43,043 nt of DNA from Candidatus Magnetobacterium casense. GTDB taxonomy: Bacteria; Nitrospirota; Thermodesulfovibrionia; Thermodesulfovibrionales; Magnetobacteriaceae. The DNA lies in assembly GCF_000714715.1 (NCBI RefSeq), contig NZ_JMFO01000015.1, forward strand, positions 1-43,043, written 5' to 3'. Each line of letters begins with the position of its first letter. The stretch's first letter is position 1. Both the position numbers and the translations under genes were made by a program. The notes beneath the pieces are model-generated. The model searched no databases and was not told the origin of the DNA. It was given only the letters and a program-made list of their open reading frames with translations. This document shows, in pieces, positions 7,699 to 15,866 of this stretch.

Positions 7699-8019
7699 AT
7701 GTTGACAAGGTCAATCATAACAGGCACGGTGCTTACGCTGATGTTGGCGATGCTGCTTATGCCAGTTGTCCCGGCAGTAGAGGCGTTTCCACCCGGACCG
7801 CATGCGTGGGGACCGCCAGGGCCAATGCATGTTGGACCACCGGGGCCACCTGACTTTGGTCCACCAGCTCCGCCGCCACACTGGGGACCACCGGCACCGG
7901 TATACGTTGAGCCACCCGGACCTCCGGCGTGGGGACCTCCGCCGCCTTATCCGGGCGTAGGAGTCTCAATATCGCTGCCGGTACCGATCGTATGGGGCCA
8001 CTTCCATTTCCGTCCATAA
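7699..8019 (+). CDS. Small secreted Pro/Gly-rich protein
   Basis: A 106-residue protein with an N-terminal signal peptide (TRS, a hydrophobic stretch to about residue 25, likely cleavage after VEA at 29). The mature part of some 77 residues is built of loosely repeated GPPGP, WGPP and GPPAP units with spaced His residues (PHAW, MHVG, PPHW) and ends in GHFHFRP. Translation is well supported: AAGGAGG about ten bases before ATG 7699 and a good promoter upstream. I do not recognise a family; such proteins are usually envelope-associated, and the His residues could bind metal, but this is inference. It is a single gene, with the ketosynthase gene starting 76 bases later on the same strand. Confidence 0.7.
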   Translation: MLTRSIITGTVLTLMLAMLLMPVVPAVEAFPPGPHAWGPPGPMHVGPPGPPDFGPPAPPPHWGPPAPVYVEPPGPPAWGPPPPYPGVGVSISLPVPIVWGHFHFRP

Positions 8020-8095
8020 CGCCCCGCAACGTGGCATGTACCAGTATGATGAGGAGGTTACTGCCTCTCTGAGTGGGAGCAGGAAAGGAGCGTAG

Positions 8096-9382
8096 ATGGG
8101 GACGCAGGTCAGGGCAGTGCTAACGGCAACGGGTGTTGTAAGTGCCATGGGTGACAGCGCTACAATGGTATGGGAGGCGTTGTTGGCCGCAAAATCGGGC
8201 ATTGGCCCGATAAGGGGATTCGATGCAAGCACCTTTGCGTGTAGCACTGCCGCCGAGGTAAGGTCTTCGGCATTGCAGCAGTTGGGGATCAATCCCAAGG
8301 AAACCCGTATTATGAATACACACTCCTTCATGCTGATGAAGTGTGCTATAGAGGCTTATGAAAAGGGGGGGATTGGGTTGAGCGGCATTCCCCCCGAAGA
8401 GATCGGTTTTTATGCAGGTCTGGGGATGGTTGACTATGAGGTAGCGCAGATACTGCCGGCAGTTGTCAAGTCTCTGATGCCCGATGGTAAGGTTGATTAC
8501 AGGGCTTTCTATACAGGCGGTTACAGGGAGATATATCCCTTGTGGCCGTTGTCTATGTTAAACAACATAGCGCTGTCTCAGGCGGCCATAAGGTTACAGA
8601 TAAAGGGCGAAAACGTAGTGTTCTCACCACATGCCGACTCCGGCGCTCAGGCATTGATCGAGGCAGTCAGGACGGTGGCAGAGGGCAAGGCCACAGCCGT
8701 AGTTGCAGGAGGGGTAAGCGAAAAGGTCAATCCATCGAGCATTGCACGGGGGCTTAACATGGGCTACCTTAGTTCCGGTACGCTGTCTCCGTTTGGTGCA
8801 GGCCGCAGCGGGACAGTCCCGGGTGAGGGGGCGGCAATGTTTGTCATCGAACGTTTATCCACGGCCCGTGAGAGGGGGGTTATGCCTCTTGCCGGTGTGT
8901 ATGGCTGGGGCAGTGCGTTTGAGCATAATCAGTTACAAGACGGCGAGGATTTTACCGGCCCCACTGCCGAGGCGATATCCGCATCAATGACTGCGGCACT
9001 AAAGATGGCTGCACTATCCCCCAAAGACATTGACGTCGTCATCGCACACGGCGATGGCACTCGCACAGGAGACAGCAATGAGTGTCAGGCAATCAACGGG
9101 GTCTTTTCAGAAACGTTGTCAACCCTCAAGGTGTATGCCTCAAAGGGTGCCCTGGGACATCTGCTTGCGGCGGCTCCGGCACTTGATACGTTTATCGCCT
9201 CGTGCATCCTCAGAGAGGGCATCATACCGCCAACCGTAAATGCAACACCCGTGGATAGCGAGGTCGGCTTCGATCTGGTGGTTGACAGTCCCGCAAAGAT
9301 ACAGGCCAGGCGAATTATGATCAACGCCCACAGTTGTGAGGGACAGGCCGTATCGATCATCGTGGGCAGCGTGGAGGTGTAG
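8096..9382 (+). CDS. Ketosynthase-like chain-length-factor type protein (active-site Cys replaced)
   Basis: A 428-residue protein of the FabF thiolase fold. The catalytic His motifs are kept (AHGDGT around H318; K350 with GHLL H355), but the nucleophile motif usually read as ACATG is HADSG here, with Ala180 in place of the Cys. In type II polyketide and aryl-polyene systems a KS lacking the Cys (KS-beta or chain-length factor) pairs with an active KS to set product length. An active KS is encoded at 10493, which supports such pairing. ATG 8096 follows an AAAGGAG site. The gene is separated from its presumed partners by a toxin-antitoxin-like pair. It could instead act as a decarboxylase-like KS; elongation alone is unlikely. 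Confidence 0.82.
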   Translation: MGTQVRAVLTATGVVSAMGDSATMVWEALLAAKSGIGPIRGFDASTFACSTAAEVRSSALQQLGINPKETRIMNTHSFMLMKCAIEAYEKGGIGLSGIPPEEIGFYAGLGMVDYEVAQILPAVVKSLMPDGKVDYRAFYTGGYREIYPLWPLSMLNNIALSQAAIRLQIKGENVVFSPHADSGAQALIEAVRTVAEGKATAVVAGGVSEKVNPSSIARGLNMGYLSSGTLSPFGAGRSGTVPGEGAAMFVIERLSTARERGVMPLAGVYGWGSAFEHNQLQDGEDFTGPTAEAISASMTAALKMAALSPKDIDVVIAHGDGTRTGDSNECQAINGVFSETLSTLKVYASKGALGHLLAAAPALDTFIASCILREGIIPPTVNATPVDSEVGFDLVVDSPAKIQARRIMINAHSCEGQAVSIIVGSVEV

Positions 9383-9403
9383 ATGTGAAATTAAGGTACT
9401 ATC

Positions 9404-9754
9404 TTGCTTAGAGAAGAAAAGGAATTATTTATCAGACAAAAGGCAAATGAACATATACCATACATGAATGAAAGAATTTTCTGGTCAATGCACGCATTAA
9501 GGAAATTAAGAATAGAAGGATTTAAGAAAAATGACGTTGAGGGACTACTAAAGGAATGTACTTTAGTTGAAGACTATATGATGGAAGGAAGACCGCTTCC
9601 CGGATGTCTGGTGCTTGGCTATGTTGGTATAAGCGTCGTTCATATAGTAGTTGCCATTGACAAAGACAATGATAGAATACTTATAATAACACTTTATAAA
9701 CCTTCTGGTGATAGATGGGAAAATGATTGGAAAAGAAGAAAGTTTAAAAGCTAA
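9404..9754 (+). CDS. DUF4258-type protein, probable RelE-fold toxin
   Basis: A 116-residue protein starting with TTG 9404 (AAGG eight bases upstream); a shorter start at ATG 9464 is possible. The pattern FWSMHALRKLRIEGF, then GRPLPGCLVLGY, VHIVVAIDKDNDRILIITLY and a final W-x-R matches DUF4258 proteins, small RNase-like partners often encoded before a YgiT-type zinc-finger antitoxin, as here. The stop lies inside the next gene, indicating translational coupling. Codon use is markedly more AT-rich than in the flanking ketosynthase genes, a sign of separate origin. Toxicity is inferred from family and gene order only. Confidence 0.75.
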   Translation: MLREEKELFIRQKANEHIPYMNERIFWSMHALRKLRIEGFKKNDVEGLLKECTLVEDYMMEGRPLPGCLVLGYVGISVVHIVVAIDKDNDRILIITLYKPSGDRWENDWKRRKFKS

Positions 9755-9977
9755 AAGATGTCCTTTATGTGGTGGTAGTATACGTGAGGGGCAAACTATT
9801 GCTCATTTCTTTATCAGGGATAAGATAATTATCATAAAGGATGTCCCTGCCGAGGTCTGCCTGGACTGTGATGAGGCATATATGGCAAGTGGCGTGGTTG
9901 GTGAAATTGAGTGTATTCTTGACAGACTTGAAGATTTGCACTCTGAAGTATCAATAATTCACTTTAAAGCGGCATAG
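9723..9977 (+). CDS. YgiT/MqsA-type zinc-finger protein, probable antitoxin
   Basis: About 84 residues with CPLCGG and CLDCDEAY Cys pairs forming a zinc-binding site and a VPAEVC stretch, as in the N-terminal domain of MqsA/YgiT antitoxins. The C-terminus has no recognisable helix-turn-helix, so it is the short, zinc-finger-only form. ATG 9723 with GGG five bases upstream is preferred over GTG 9708. It overlaps the DUF4258 gene by about 30 bases, the usual toxin-first arrangement for this pair. Confidence 0.78.
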   Translation: MIGKEESLKAKRCPLCGGSIREGQTIAHFFIRDKIIIIKDVPAEVCLDCDEAYMASGVVGEIECILDRLEDLHSEVSIIHFKAA

Positions 9978-10055
9978 ATGTGTTATAAGTATATGGGCAA
10001 AAGTTTTTATATAAGCATGGGATTGAATAATAATTATTGGTAGGTAGCTATAGGC

Positions 10056-10502
10056 ATGAGGTTTTTATTTTACGACAGGATTACTGAGATCGAAAAGGGT
10101 AAGAGGGTCAGCGGTGTTAAGGCTTTTGCCCTGTCGGAGGAGTTTCTGAGGGGACACTACAGCAAGCAGGCGATTATTCCGGGGGTGATATTCATCGAGG
10201 CAATGGCACAGCTCCTGGGATGGTTGATCATATACACGCACGACTTCAGGCTTTCTGCAATAATGTCGCTGGTTGAGGGCGTCAAGGTGACTCCGATGCT
10301 GAGACCTGGACTGACAGCGCAGATACAGGGGCAGATCGTATCGACCTCCAAGCGGGATTCACTTGGAAAGGCCTGGGTGCTTGTTGACGGCAAGGAGGTG
10401 GCCTCGATGCAGCGCATAATATTCAGTCACTTTCACCGTGTAGACCCCGATGAACTAAAGAGGCGCTTTGAGTACTACAGCGGCCTGACACCATGGACAT
10501 GA
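10056..10502 (+). CDS. FabZ-like hotdog dehydratase
   Basis: A 148-residue single hotdog protein. The catalytic His is seen in RGHYSKQAIIPGV and the catalytic Glu/Asp position in FIEAMAQ, the FabA/FabZ active-site layout (His on one strand end, Glu on the central helix). It would dehydrate 3-hydroxyacyl-ACP in a fatty-acid or polyketide cycle. The gene overlaps the following ketosynthase by ten bases, indicating coupled translation, so it probably serves that dedicated pathway rather than housekeeping FAS. The region after the hotdog core (RVDPDELKRRFEYY) is a short extension. No acyl carrier protein or ketoreductase gene is visible nearby. Confidence 0.82.
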   Translation: MRFLFYDRITEIEKGKRVSGVKAFALSEEFLRGHYSKQAIIPGVIFIEAMAQLLGWLIIYTHDFRLSAIMSLVEGVKVTPMLRPGLTAQIQGQIVSTSKRDSLGKAWVLVDGKEVASMQRIIFSHFHRVDPDELKRRFEYYSGLTPWT

Positions 10503-11794
10503 GCCGTCAGCGTGTCGTAGTCACGGGCCTGGGAATGGTTACTGCCCTGGGGCTTGACGTTGAGACCAGTTGGCAGAAGGCCCTCGATGGCGTGTGCGCC
10601 ATAGGGCGAGTTGTGGGGGTACCACACTCCCCCGTACAGGCCGTAGCCGAGGTCAGTGAGACGGATTTCCTTGCCATCAGCGAACGATTTAAGGAGGATG
10701 CCCTCAGGGAAGGCGAACGCAGGACGATATTTGCCCTGCAGGCGGGCTATAGCGCACTGACCGACGCCGGTCTGCTTCAACAACCGGGGCAGCGATGGCG
10801 GATGGGGGTCTCTCTTGCCGCCGGGCTTCCCCTGAACAGGCTGGAGGACATGGCTCCATGGGTAACCGCACAGGGGCAGTTTGACATTGCCCGGTTTGGC
10901 AGACAGTGCGGTCAGGTATGCAATGATGGCATTATGCGAAACAACTCCAACCGTGCTGCCGCCGTTGTGGCCAGACGCCTGAAACTCCGGGGACCAAACT
11001 GCACCGTTACAACGGCGTGTGCATCGGCCACCCAGGCCATTGGTACGGCCTTCAGGATTATACGCGATGGCGAGGCCGACGTCATGGTCTGTGGCGGGGC
11101 GGATTCGATGATCAATCCGGTGGGATTGGTCTTTTTCGTCCTCCTGGGTGCAGCATGCACGACAACGGACAGGGTGGAGGAGGCATGTCGCCCCTTTGAT
11201 CGCAGGAGATCGGGATTGGTCATGGGCGAGGGGGCGGGGCTGGTAGTCCTCGAGGAGGAGTCTCACGCACGGAGGCGAGGGGCACGGGTGTATGCCGAAG
11301 TTGTAGGGTATGCCTCCTCACTGGATGCTTATCAGGTGACGGCTCCACCGGCAGATGGCGCCGGGGCAGTGGCCTCGATGTCCGGTGCCCTGGCCGATTC
11401 GGGGTTGTCTCCGCAAGATATCGACTACATAAACGCACACGGTACCAGCACCAAACTCAACGACAAGGCCGAAACACTCGCCATCAAAGAAGTCTTTAAA
11501 GAACACGCACATCAGTTGGTCATTAGTTCGAGCAAATCGGTCTTTGGACATCTGTTGGCCGCTTCCGGTGGACCCGAGTTTGTCTTTACCGCCCTGTCAG
11601 TGTACACGGATGAGATACATCCCACCGTAAACCTCACACAACCCGACCCCAAATGCGACCTCAACTATGCACCAGGTCGAAAGGTCTCCTACAAGGGGCA
11701 GACATCCCACGGGAAACTGGTAAGGGCCGCACTAAGCAATTCATTTGGGTTTGGAGGCCAAAATTCGTCGATTGTTATAAAAAAATACCGCTAA
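10493..11794 (+). CDS. 3-oxoacyl-ACP synthase (FabF-type ketosynthase), active form
   Basis: A 433-residue condensing enzyme with the complete triad: Cys176 in TTACASATQAI, His316 in NAHGTSTKLND, and His353 in the SSKSVFGHLLAASG block (Lys348 also kept). The C-terminal SNSFGFGGQN loop is typical. It would extend an acyl chain with malonyl-ACP. The start ATG 10493 lies within the end of the dehydratase gene. With the Cys-less KS at 8096 and the FabZ-like enzyme it resembles the KS/CLF/dehydratase set of aryl-polyene or type II polyketide clusters, but the set is incomplete here. It should not be taken as housekeeping fabF without checking for another copy. Confidence 0.88.
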   Translation: MDMSRQRVVVTGLGMVTALGLDVETSWQKALDGVCAIGRVVGVPHSPVQAVAEVSETDFLAISERFKEDALREGERRTIFALQAGYSALTDAGLLQQPGQRWRMGVSLAAGLPLNRLEDMAPWVTAQGQFDIARFGRQCGQVCNDGIMRNNSNRAAAVVARRLKLRGPNCTVTTACASATQAIGTAFRIIRDGEADVMVCGGADSMINPVGLVFFVLLGAACTTTDRVEEACRPFDRRRSGLVMGEGAGLVVLEEESHARRRGARVYAEVVGYASSLDAYQVTAPPADGAGAVASMSGALADSGLSPQDIDYINAHGTSTKLNDKAETLAIKEVFKEHAHQLVISSSKSVFGHLLAASGGPEFVFTALSVYTDEIHPTVNLTQPDPKCDLNYAPGRKVSYKGQTSHGKLVRAALSNSFGFGGQNSSIVIKKYR

Positions 11795-11816
11795 GACAAT
11801 GAAAAACTAAAGATTC

Positions 11817-11866
11817 CAGGGCAATCGTAGCGGAGCCGCCCCTTTCTTTTCTCTGGAAGAAAGGGC
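11817..11866. repeat. Partial family A repeat with a strong hairpin
   Basis: CAGGGCAATCG is followed by GCGGAGCCGCCCCTTT, the end part of the family A repeat, and then a hairpin at 11838-11866: GCCC(C)TTTCTT pairs with AAGAAAGGGC around an eight-base loop. There is no T run. It lies 23 bases after the ketosynthase stop and could slow or end transcription before the flagellar operon. Confidence 0.5.
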
Positions 11867-11979
11867 AAGTTGAGAAAACATCAACACTGTCAATAAATTG
11901 ACACTATATTGACACTGCTTTGTATAGACTTGGCTGACAGGCGCTCTGTTTTTTTTTGCTTATACAATGGGTACGTTAT

Positions 11980-12009
11980 TTGATAACAGGTAGGTTATTT
12001 TGCTATAAT
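11980..12009 (+). promoter_or_regulatory. Likely sigma-70-type promoter of the flagellar operon
   Basis: TTGATA at 11980-11985 and a perfect TATAAT at 12004-12009 with an 18-base spacer, 61 bases before the fliL start. A second possible promoter further upstream has duplicated TTGACACT boxes (11898-11905 and 11909-11916) but only a weak -10. No GG-N10-GC sigma-54 site was seen. Confidence 0.55.
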
Positions 12010-12070
12010 GATATATTAAGGAGTTACTTTAAATAAGTTGCTTCAATGTTAGTTAGGAGGGTTTGATTTA

Positions 12071-12586
12071 ATGGCTGAAGAGCGCGATGACAGTGTAGAG
12101 ACAACACCGGCAGATGAAAAGAAGAAGTCGAAACTAAGTACAAAGTTAATAATCATAATAGTCGGTGTTCTGCTGATCTTGGGAGGAGGAGGGTTTCTTG
12201 CGTACACGAAGCTGATGGGCAAGAAAAAAGAAGGTGCGGGACAAGAGGCTAGTGGCGGCCACGAGGATAAGTCCAAGCATGAAGAAGGTCCTATTGCGCT
12301 TGTACCACTTGATCCATTTGTGGTGAACCTCGTCGATGCCGGAAGGTACATGAAGTTAACGGTGCAGTTGGAGATAGCCTCAAAGAAGGACGAGCCTTAC
12401 ATTAAGGACAGATTGCCTATGCTAAGGGATGCCGTAGTGTTCTTGTTAAGCGGTAAGTCGCTGGAGGCGGTGTCGGGTTCCGAGGGTAAGATGCAATTGA
12501 AGGACGAGATGTTGTTCAAGTTCAACCAGACCATCGGCGGCGATATGATAAAGAACGTTTATTTTACGGATTTTGTAGTGCAATGA
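12071..12586 (+). CDS. fliL: Flagellar basal-body protein FliL
   Basis: A 171-residue single-pass inner-membrane protein that surrounds the stator units and supports torque. A charged cytoplasmic N-terminus is followed by one transmembrane helix (about residues 25-45), a Lys/Glu linker and the periplasmic FliL domain (LVPLDPFVVNLVD, then RDAVVFLLSGKSLEAV), ending with VYFTDFVVQ as in the family. AGGAGG lies about ten bases before ATG 12071. It is the first gene of the co-directional flagellar run and overlaps fliM by four bases. Confidence 0.93.
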   Translation: MAEERDDSVETTPADEKKKSKLSTKLIIIIVGVLLILGGGGFLAYTKLMGKKKEGAGQEASGGHEDKSKHEEGPIALVPLDPFVVNLVDAGRYMKLTVQLEIASKKDEPYIKDRLPMLRDAVVFLLSGKSLEAVSGSEGKMQLKDEMLFKFNQTIGGDMIKNVYFTDFVVQ

Positions 12587-13551
12587 ACAAGATACTTTCA
12601 CAAGACGAAATAGACGCCCTGTTAAAGGGAGTACAGGCAGGCGCCATTGAGACGGAAGCGGGTGCTGCAGATGATCTCGATGCCAAGATATACGATCTCA
12701 CAAGTCAGGAGCGTATCATCCGAGGGAGGATGCCGGGGCTTGAGATAGCCAATGAGCGATTTGCGAGGTTCTTCAGGAACTCCATCTCAACCATCATCAT
12801 GAAGTTTGTCGATGTTAACATACACGGTGTTGAGATGATGAAGTTCAGTGAGTTTATGAAGACGTTGCCGTTGCCCTCCAGTATTAACATATTCAAGATG
12901 GAGCCGTTGAAGGGTTATTCACTGTTTGTGATAAGTGCCCCTGCGGTATTTGCGTTTGTGGAGTACTTTTTCGGGGCAACGACGGCACGCAATACGAAGT
13001 CCGAGGGTCGGTATTTCACGCCCATAGAGCAGCGGATCATCAAAAAGGTGGTCAGCATGGTGCTCAAGGACTTTGCCCTTGCCTGGCGGGGTCTTGCCAA
13101 CGTCCAGCCCGAACACGTGGGGTCTGAAATGAACCCGCAGTTTGTCACAATCGTGACCCCCACAGAGGTTATTATCAAGGTAGAGGTACACATAGAGGTG
13201 GAGGACTTCACCGGCAAGATGTACTTCTGCATCCCATACTCGATAATAGAGCCTGTCAAGGAGAAACTGTACTCTGGCATACAGGCCGAAAAGATGGAAA
13301 CCGACCAGCGGTGGGTCAATCGCCTCAAGGACATACTAACTGAGTCCTACGTGGAGGTCAGCGTGGACCTGGGCAATGTGGAGCTTACGGTGGATGACCT
13401 GCTGCACATGCGTCAGGGGGACGTAATCAACCTCGGGAAGTCTCTGACGGATGAGTTGATATTTAAGGTTGAGGGGATACCAAAGTTCCGGTGTACCACG
13501 GGCGTGAGAAAAGGTACCCAGGCAGTAAAGATACTAGGCACCATTACATAG
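12583..13551 (+). CDS. fliM: Flagellar motor switch protein FliM
   Basis: A 322-residue C-ring protein that receives phosphorylated CheY and sets rotation direction. The N-terminal LSQDEIDALLKG is the CheY-binding peptide; the middle CheC-like domain and the C-terminal SpoA domain (VELTVDDLLHMRQGDVINLGK) follow. Length is normal. The start overlaps the fliL stop (ATGA), a sign of translational coupling. The CheY-binding peptide is intact, so the CheY proteins encoded near 25 kb have a clear target. Confidence 0.95.
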   Translation: MNKILSQDEIDALLKGVQAGAIETEAGAADDLDAKIYDLTSQERIIRGRMPGLEIANERFARFFRNSISTIIMKFVDVNIHGVEMMKFSEFMKTLPLPSSINIFKMEPLKGYSLFVISAPAVFAFVEYFFGATTARNTKSEGRYFTPIEQRIIKKVVSMVLKDFALAWRGLANVQPEHVGSEMNPQFVTIVTPTEVIIKVEVHIEVEDFTGKMYFCIPYSIIEPVKEKLYSGIQAEKMETDQRWVNRLKDILTESYVEVSVDLGNVELTVDDLLHMRQGDVINLGKSLTDELIFKVEGIPKFRCTTGVRKGTQAVKILGTIT

Positions 13552-13578
13552 ACAAACGATTTAAGGAGGCTTTAAAGC

Positions 13579-13884
13579 ATGGATGTGTTTCAGGAGTTTG
13601 AAGGCGGCGGCAGTGAGGAAGGATTCAGGGACATAAAGTTTCTCCTTGACATACCACTTACGGTCACTGTAGAGATAGGCAGAACCAAGATGTTGATCAA
13701 CGACCTCCTGCAGTTGGGGCAAGGCTCTGTCGTGGAGCTTGACAAACTGGCCGGGGAACCGTTGGAGATGCTCATCAACAATAAAGTCATTGCAAGGGGT
13801 GAGGTGGTAGTCGTTAACGAAAAGTTTGGCATAAGACTCACGGATATCGTTAGCCCTACAGACAGACTAAAGCAGTTGAAATGA
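13579..13884 (+). CDS. fliN: Flagellar motor switch protein FliN
   Basis: A 101-residue protein consisting of a short acidic/Gly N-terminus and one SpoA domain ([56 protein letters not shown]). It forms the bottom of the C-ring with FliM and binds the export apparatus. AAGGAGG lies before ATG 13579. It overlaps fliO by four bases. Confidence 0.95.
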   Translation: MDVFQEFEGGGSEEGFRDIKFLLDIPLTVTVEIGRTKMLINDLLQLGQGSVVELDKLAGEPLEMLINNKVIARGEVVVVNEKFGIRLTDIVSPTDRLKQLK

Positions 13885-14159
13885 TGGACGTCCTGCTTCA
13901 GATGTTGCTGGCCCTTGGCGGTGTAGTCTTTCTCATATATGGCATTGCATATATGCTGAAGAAAAGACAGAAGAAGGTCGGTCTGATAAACATCCTGGAG
14001 TACGTCTCTCTGGGCCCGAAAAAGGGGATAGCGGCTGTAAAGGTTGGTGCGGAGGTGTTGATCGTCGGGGTTACACCTACTGATTTCAGGCTCCTTACGA
14101 CCCTCAGTGGAAAAAGCATCCCAGAAAAGGAGGCCTGCGATGAACAACAACGTATTTAA
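13881..14159 (+). CDS. fliO: Flagellar biosynthesis protein FliO
   Basis: A 92-residue membrane protein with one N-terminal transmembrane helix ([19 protein letters not shown]) and a short cytoplasmic domain ([28 protein letters not shown], typical of FliO). FliO helps assemble the FliP ring. The position between fliN and fliP, with overlaps on both sides, supports the call despite the poorly conserved sequence. Confidence 0.85.
   Translation: MMDVLLQMLLALGGVVFLIYGIAYMLKKRQKKVGLINILEYVSLGPKKGIAAVKVGAEVLIVGVTPTDFRLLTTLSGKSIPEKEACDEQQRI
14127..14133 (+). promoter_or_regulatory. Ribosome-binding site that fixes the fliP start
   Basis: AAGGAGG six bases upstream of ATG 14140, inside the end of fliO. 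It argues against the in-frame GTG at 14107, which has no such site. Confidence 0.7.
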
Positions 14160-14787
14160 CATAGACCATCCGCTGATATCGATGTTTGTCCTTATCAGCT
14201 TCCTGTCGGTGATACCGTCAATGCTTGTGATGTTTACGTCCTTTACGCGGGTAGTGATCGTATTGTCGTTTCTGAGACAGGCCATCGGCGGACAGCAAAT
14301 CCCACCAAACGTTGTGGTCATCGGCCTGTCAATCTTTATAACCATGCTCATAATGACCCCCACGCTGGACGTCCTGGCAAAGGACTCCCTGACCCCCCTG
14401 CTTGATAAAAAAATAACCCTCGGAGAAGCCTTTAAACGCGCCGAAGAACCCGTCAAGGGCTTCATGCTCAAACAGACAAGACAAAAAGACCTGGCCTTGT
14501 TTCTAAGACTGTCAAAGCTGGATACACCGGACAAGCCAATGGATACACCGATCAAGGTGGTAGTGCCGGCATTTGCAATCAGCGAACTCAAGACGGCCTT
14601 TGAGATGGGCTTTTTGCTGTATCTGCCCTTTATTATAATAGACATGGTGGTGGCCAGCGTGATGCTCTCCATGGGTATGATGATGGTGCCACCGGTAATG
14701 ATATCGTTGCCCTTTAAGCTCCTGCTGTTTGTGCTCGTTGACGGCTGGAACCTCGTAGTGGGTACGCTGATACGGAGCTTCCAATGA
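14140..14787 (+). CDS. fliP: Flagellar export gate protein FliP
   Basis: About 215 residues. Core of the type III export gate in the inner membrane (five copies with FliQ and FliR). Motifs [17 protein letters not shown] and the C-terminal [32 protein letters not shown]-like segment are characteristic; four transmembrane helices are evident. The start at ATG 14140 is chosen for its AAGGAGG site. The long cleaved signal sequence of enterobacterial FliP is not seen; the N-terminus begins close to the first mature helix. The stop overlaps fliQ (ATGA). Confidence 0.94.
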   Translation: [215 protein letters not shown]

Positions 14788-15053
14788 CCGTAGAAATTGT
14801 AAGGGACATCTCCGGCGATGTGTTCAAAACACTCTTGATGGTGGCCGGCCCAATGCTCATGGTGAGCATGGTGGTAGGACTGTTGGTCAGCTTCTTTCAG
14901 GCCATCACACAGATACAGGAGTTTACGCTGACCTTTGTACCCAAAATACTTGCCGTCTTTGCCTGCATCTTCCTGCTGATGCCGTGGCTGGCCAGGACAA
15001 TGATCACCTTCACGGTCAACCTCATAGAGAAACTGCCACAATACGCTAAATGA
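14784..15053 (+). CDS. fliQ: Flagellar export gate protein FliQ
   Basis: An 89-residue inner-membrane protein with two transmembrane helices; LLVSFFQAITQIQEFTLTF and PKILAV are diagnostic of FliQ. It packs around FliP/FliR in the export gate. It overlaps fliP by four bases and is followed by fliR after 13 bases. Confidence 0.95.
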   Translation: MTVEIVRDISGDVFKTLLMVAGPMLMVSMVVGLLVSFFQAITQIQEFTLTFVPKILAVFACIFLLMPWLARTMITFTVNLIEKLPQYAK

Positions 15054-15066
15054 AAAGTATATCGAT

Positions 15067-15864
15067 ATGAACATAAACATGAATATGAACATTATAGAGC
15101 TGCTCAACTCCGAGCTTGTCTCAAAGCAGATAGGCATCTTTGTGCTGATCCTGCTAAGGACAAGTATCTTTATGGCAATGATGCCGCTCTTTAGCAGCAG
15201 CAACTCACCGGCACAGTTTAAACTGGCTATAGCGGTCGCCCTGGCCTTTGTGTTGACACCTGTAATACACTTCGAAATAAAGGCCGGTGGCAACTATTTC
15301 AGCCTCATAGCACGTGAGATCATACTGTCCATGCTCCTGGGCGGGGCAGTGAGACTGGCCTTTGTCGCCGTAAACATGGCAGGACAGATGATTAGTAACG
15401 GCATGGCACTCTCTATAGCAACCAGCTTTGACCCGGAGTTTGGTCAGTCGGCAGAGGTCTCCAGGTTGCTTGGCATCCTGGTGTCTCTGTTGTTCTTTGC
15501 CATGGACGCACACCACGACCTCATATACATATTTGCCAAGAGCTTCGAAGTCGTACCGCCGGGACAGGTAAATATCGATAAACTTATGATATACGGGATG
15601 TTTGGCGGCCTCAAGGTCTTTGTCATTGCCATCAAGCTGGGGGCACCGGTGATGATCGCAATGGTGGTGCTGAACTTCCTGCTTGGATTTCTGTACAAGG
15701 CCTCACCACAGATAAACATTTTCTTTGTGAGCTTTCCGCTGTTTATCATCGTGGGTTTTACGGTTATGCTGCTGTCCATACCGCCCTTTTTCCAGGTAGT
15801 AAGCAGCGTATTTGAAAACCTGAGATATGAGATGCACAAGATACTGGTCATGGGCAAAGGGTAG
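15067..15864 (+). CDS. fliR: Flagellar export gate protein FliR
   Basis: A 265-residue polytopic membrane protein, the single-copy partner of FliP and FliQ in the export gate. Recognisable parts are RTSIFMAMMPLFSSSNSP, GQMISNGMALSIATSFDPEFG and the C-terminal LLSIPPFFQVVS. Several close ATG/Met codons at the start make the exact N-terminus uncertain by a few residues. The next gene, flhB, begins two bases after its stop. Confidence 0.94.
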   Translation: MNINMNMNIIELLNSELVSKQIGIFVLILLRTSIFMAMMPLFSSSNSPAQFKLAIAVALAFVLTPVIHFEIKAGGNYFSLIAREIILSMLLGGAVRLAFVAVNMAGQMISNGMALSIATSFDPEFGQSAEVSRLLGILVSLLFFAMDAHHDLIYIFAKSFEVVPPGQVNIDKLMIYGMFGGLKVFVIAIKLGAPVMIAMVVLNFLLGFLYKASPQINIFFVSFPLFIIVGFTVMLLSIPPFFQVVSSVFENLRYEMHKILVMGKG

Positions 15865-15866
15865 GG

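Noticed and set aside
10475..11266. A 263-codon minus-strand frame opposite the ketosynthase
   Set aside because: Antisense to a complete, motif-bearing KS gene; no recognisable domain.
13590..15293. A 567-codon open frame on the minus strand opposite fliN-fliR
   Set aside because: It lies wholly opposite five well-supported flagellar genes, has low-complexity Ser/Thr/Ile-rich sequence typical of an antisense shadow, and has no ribosome-binding site.
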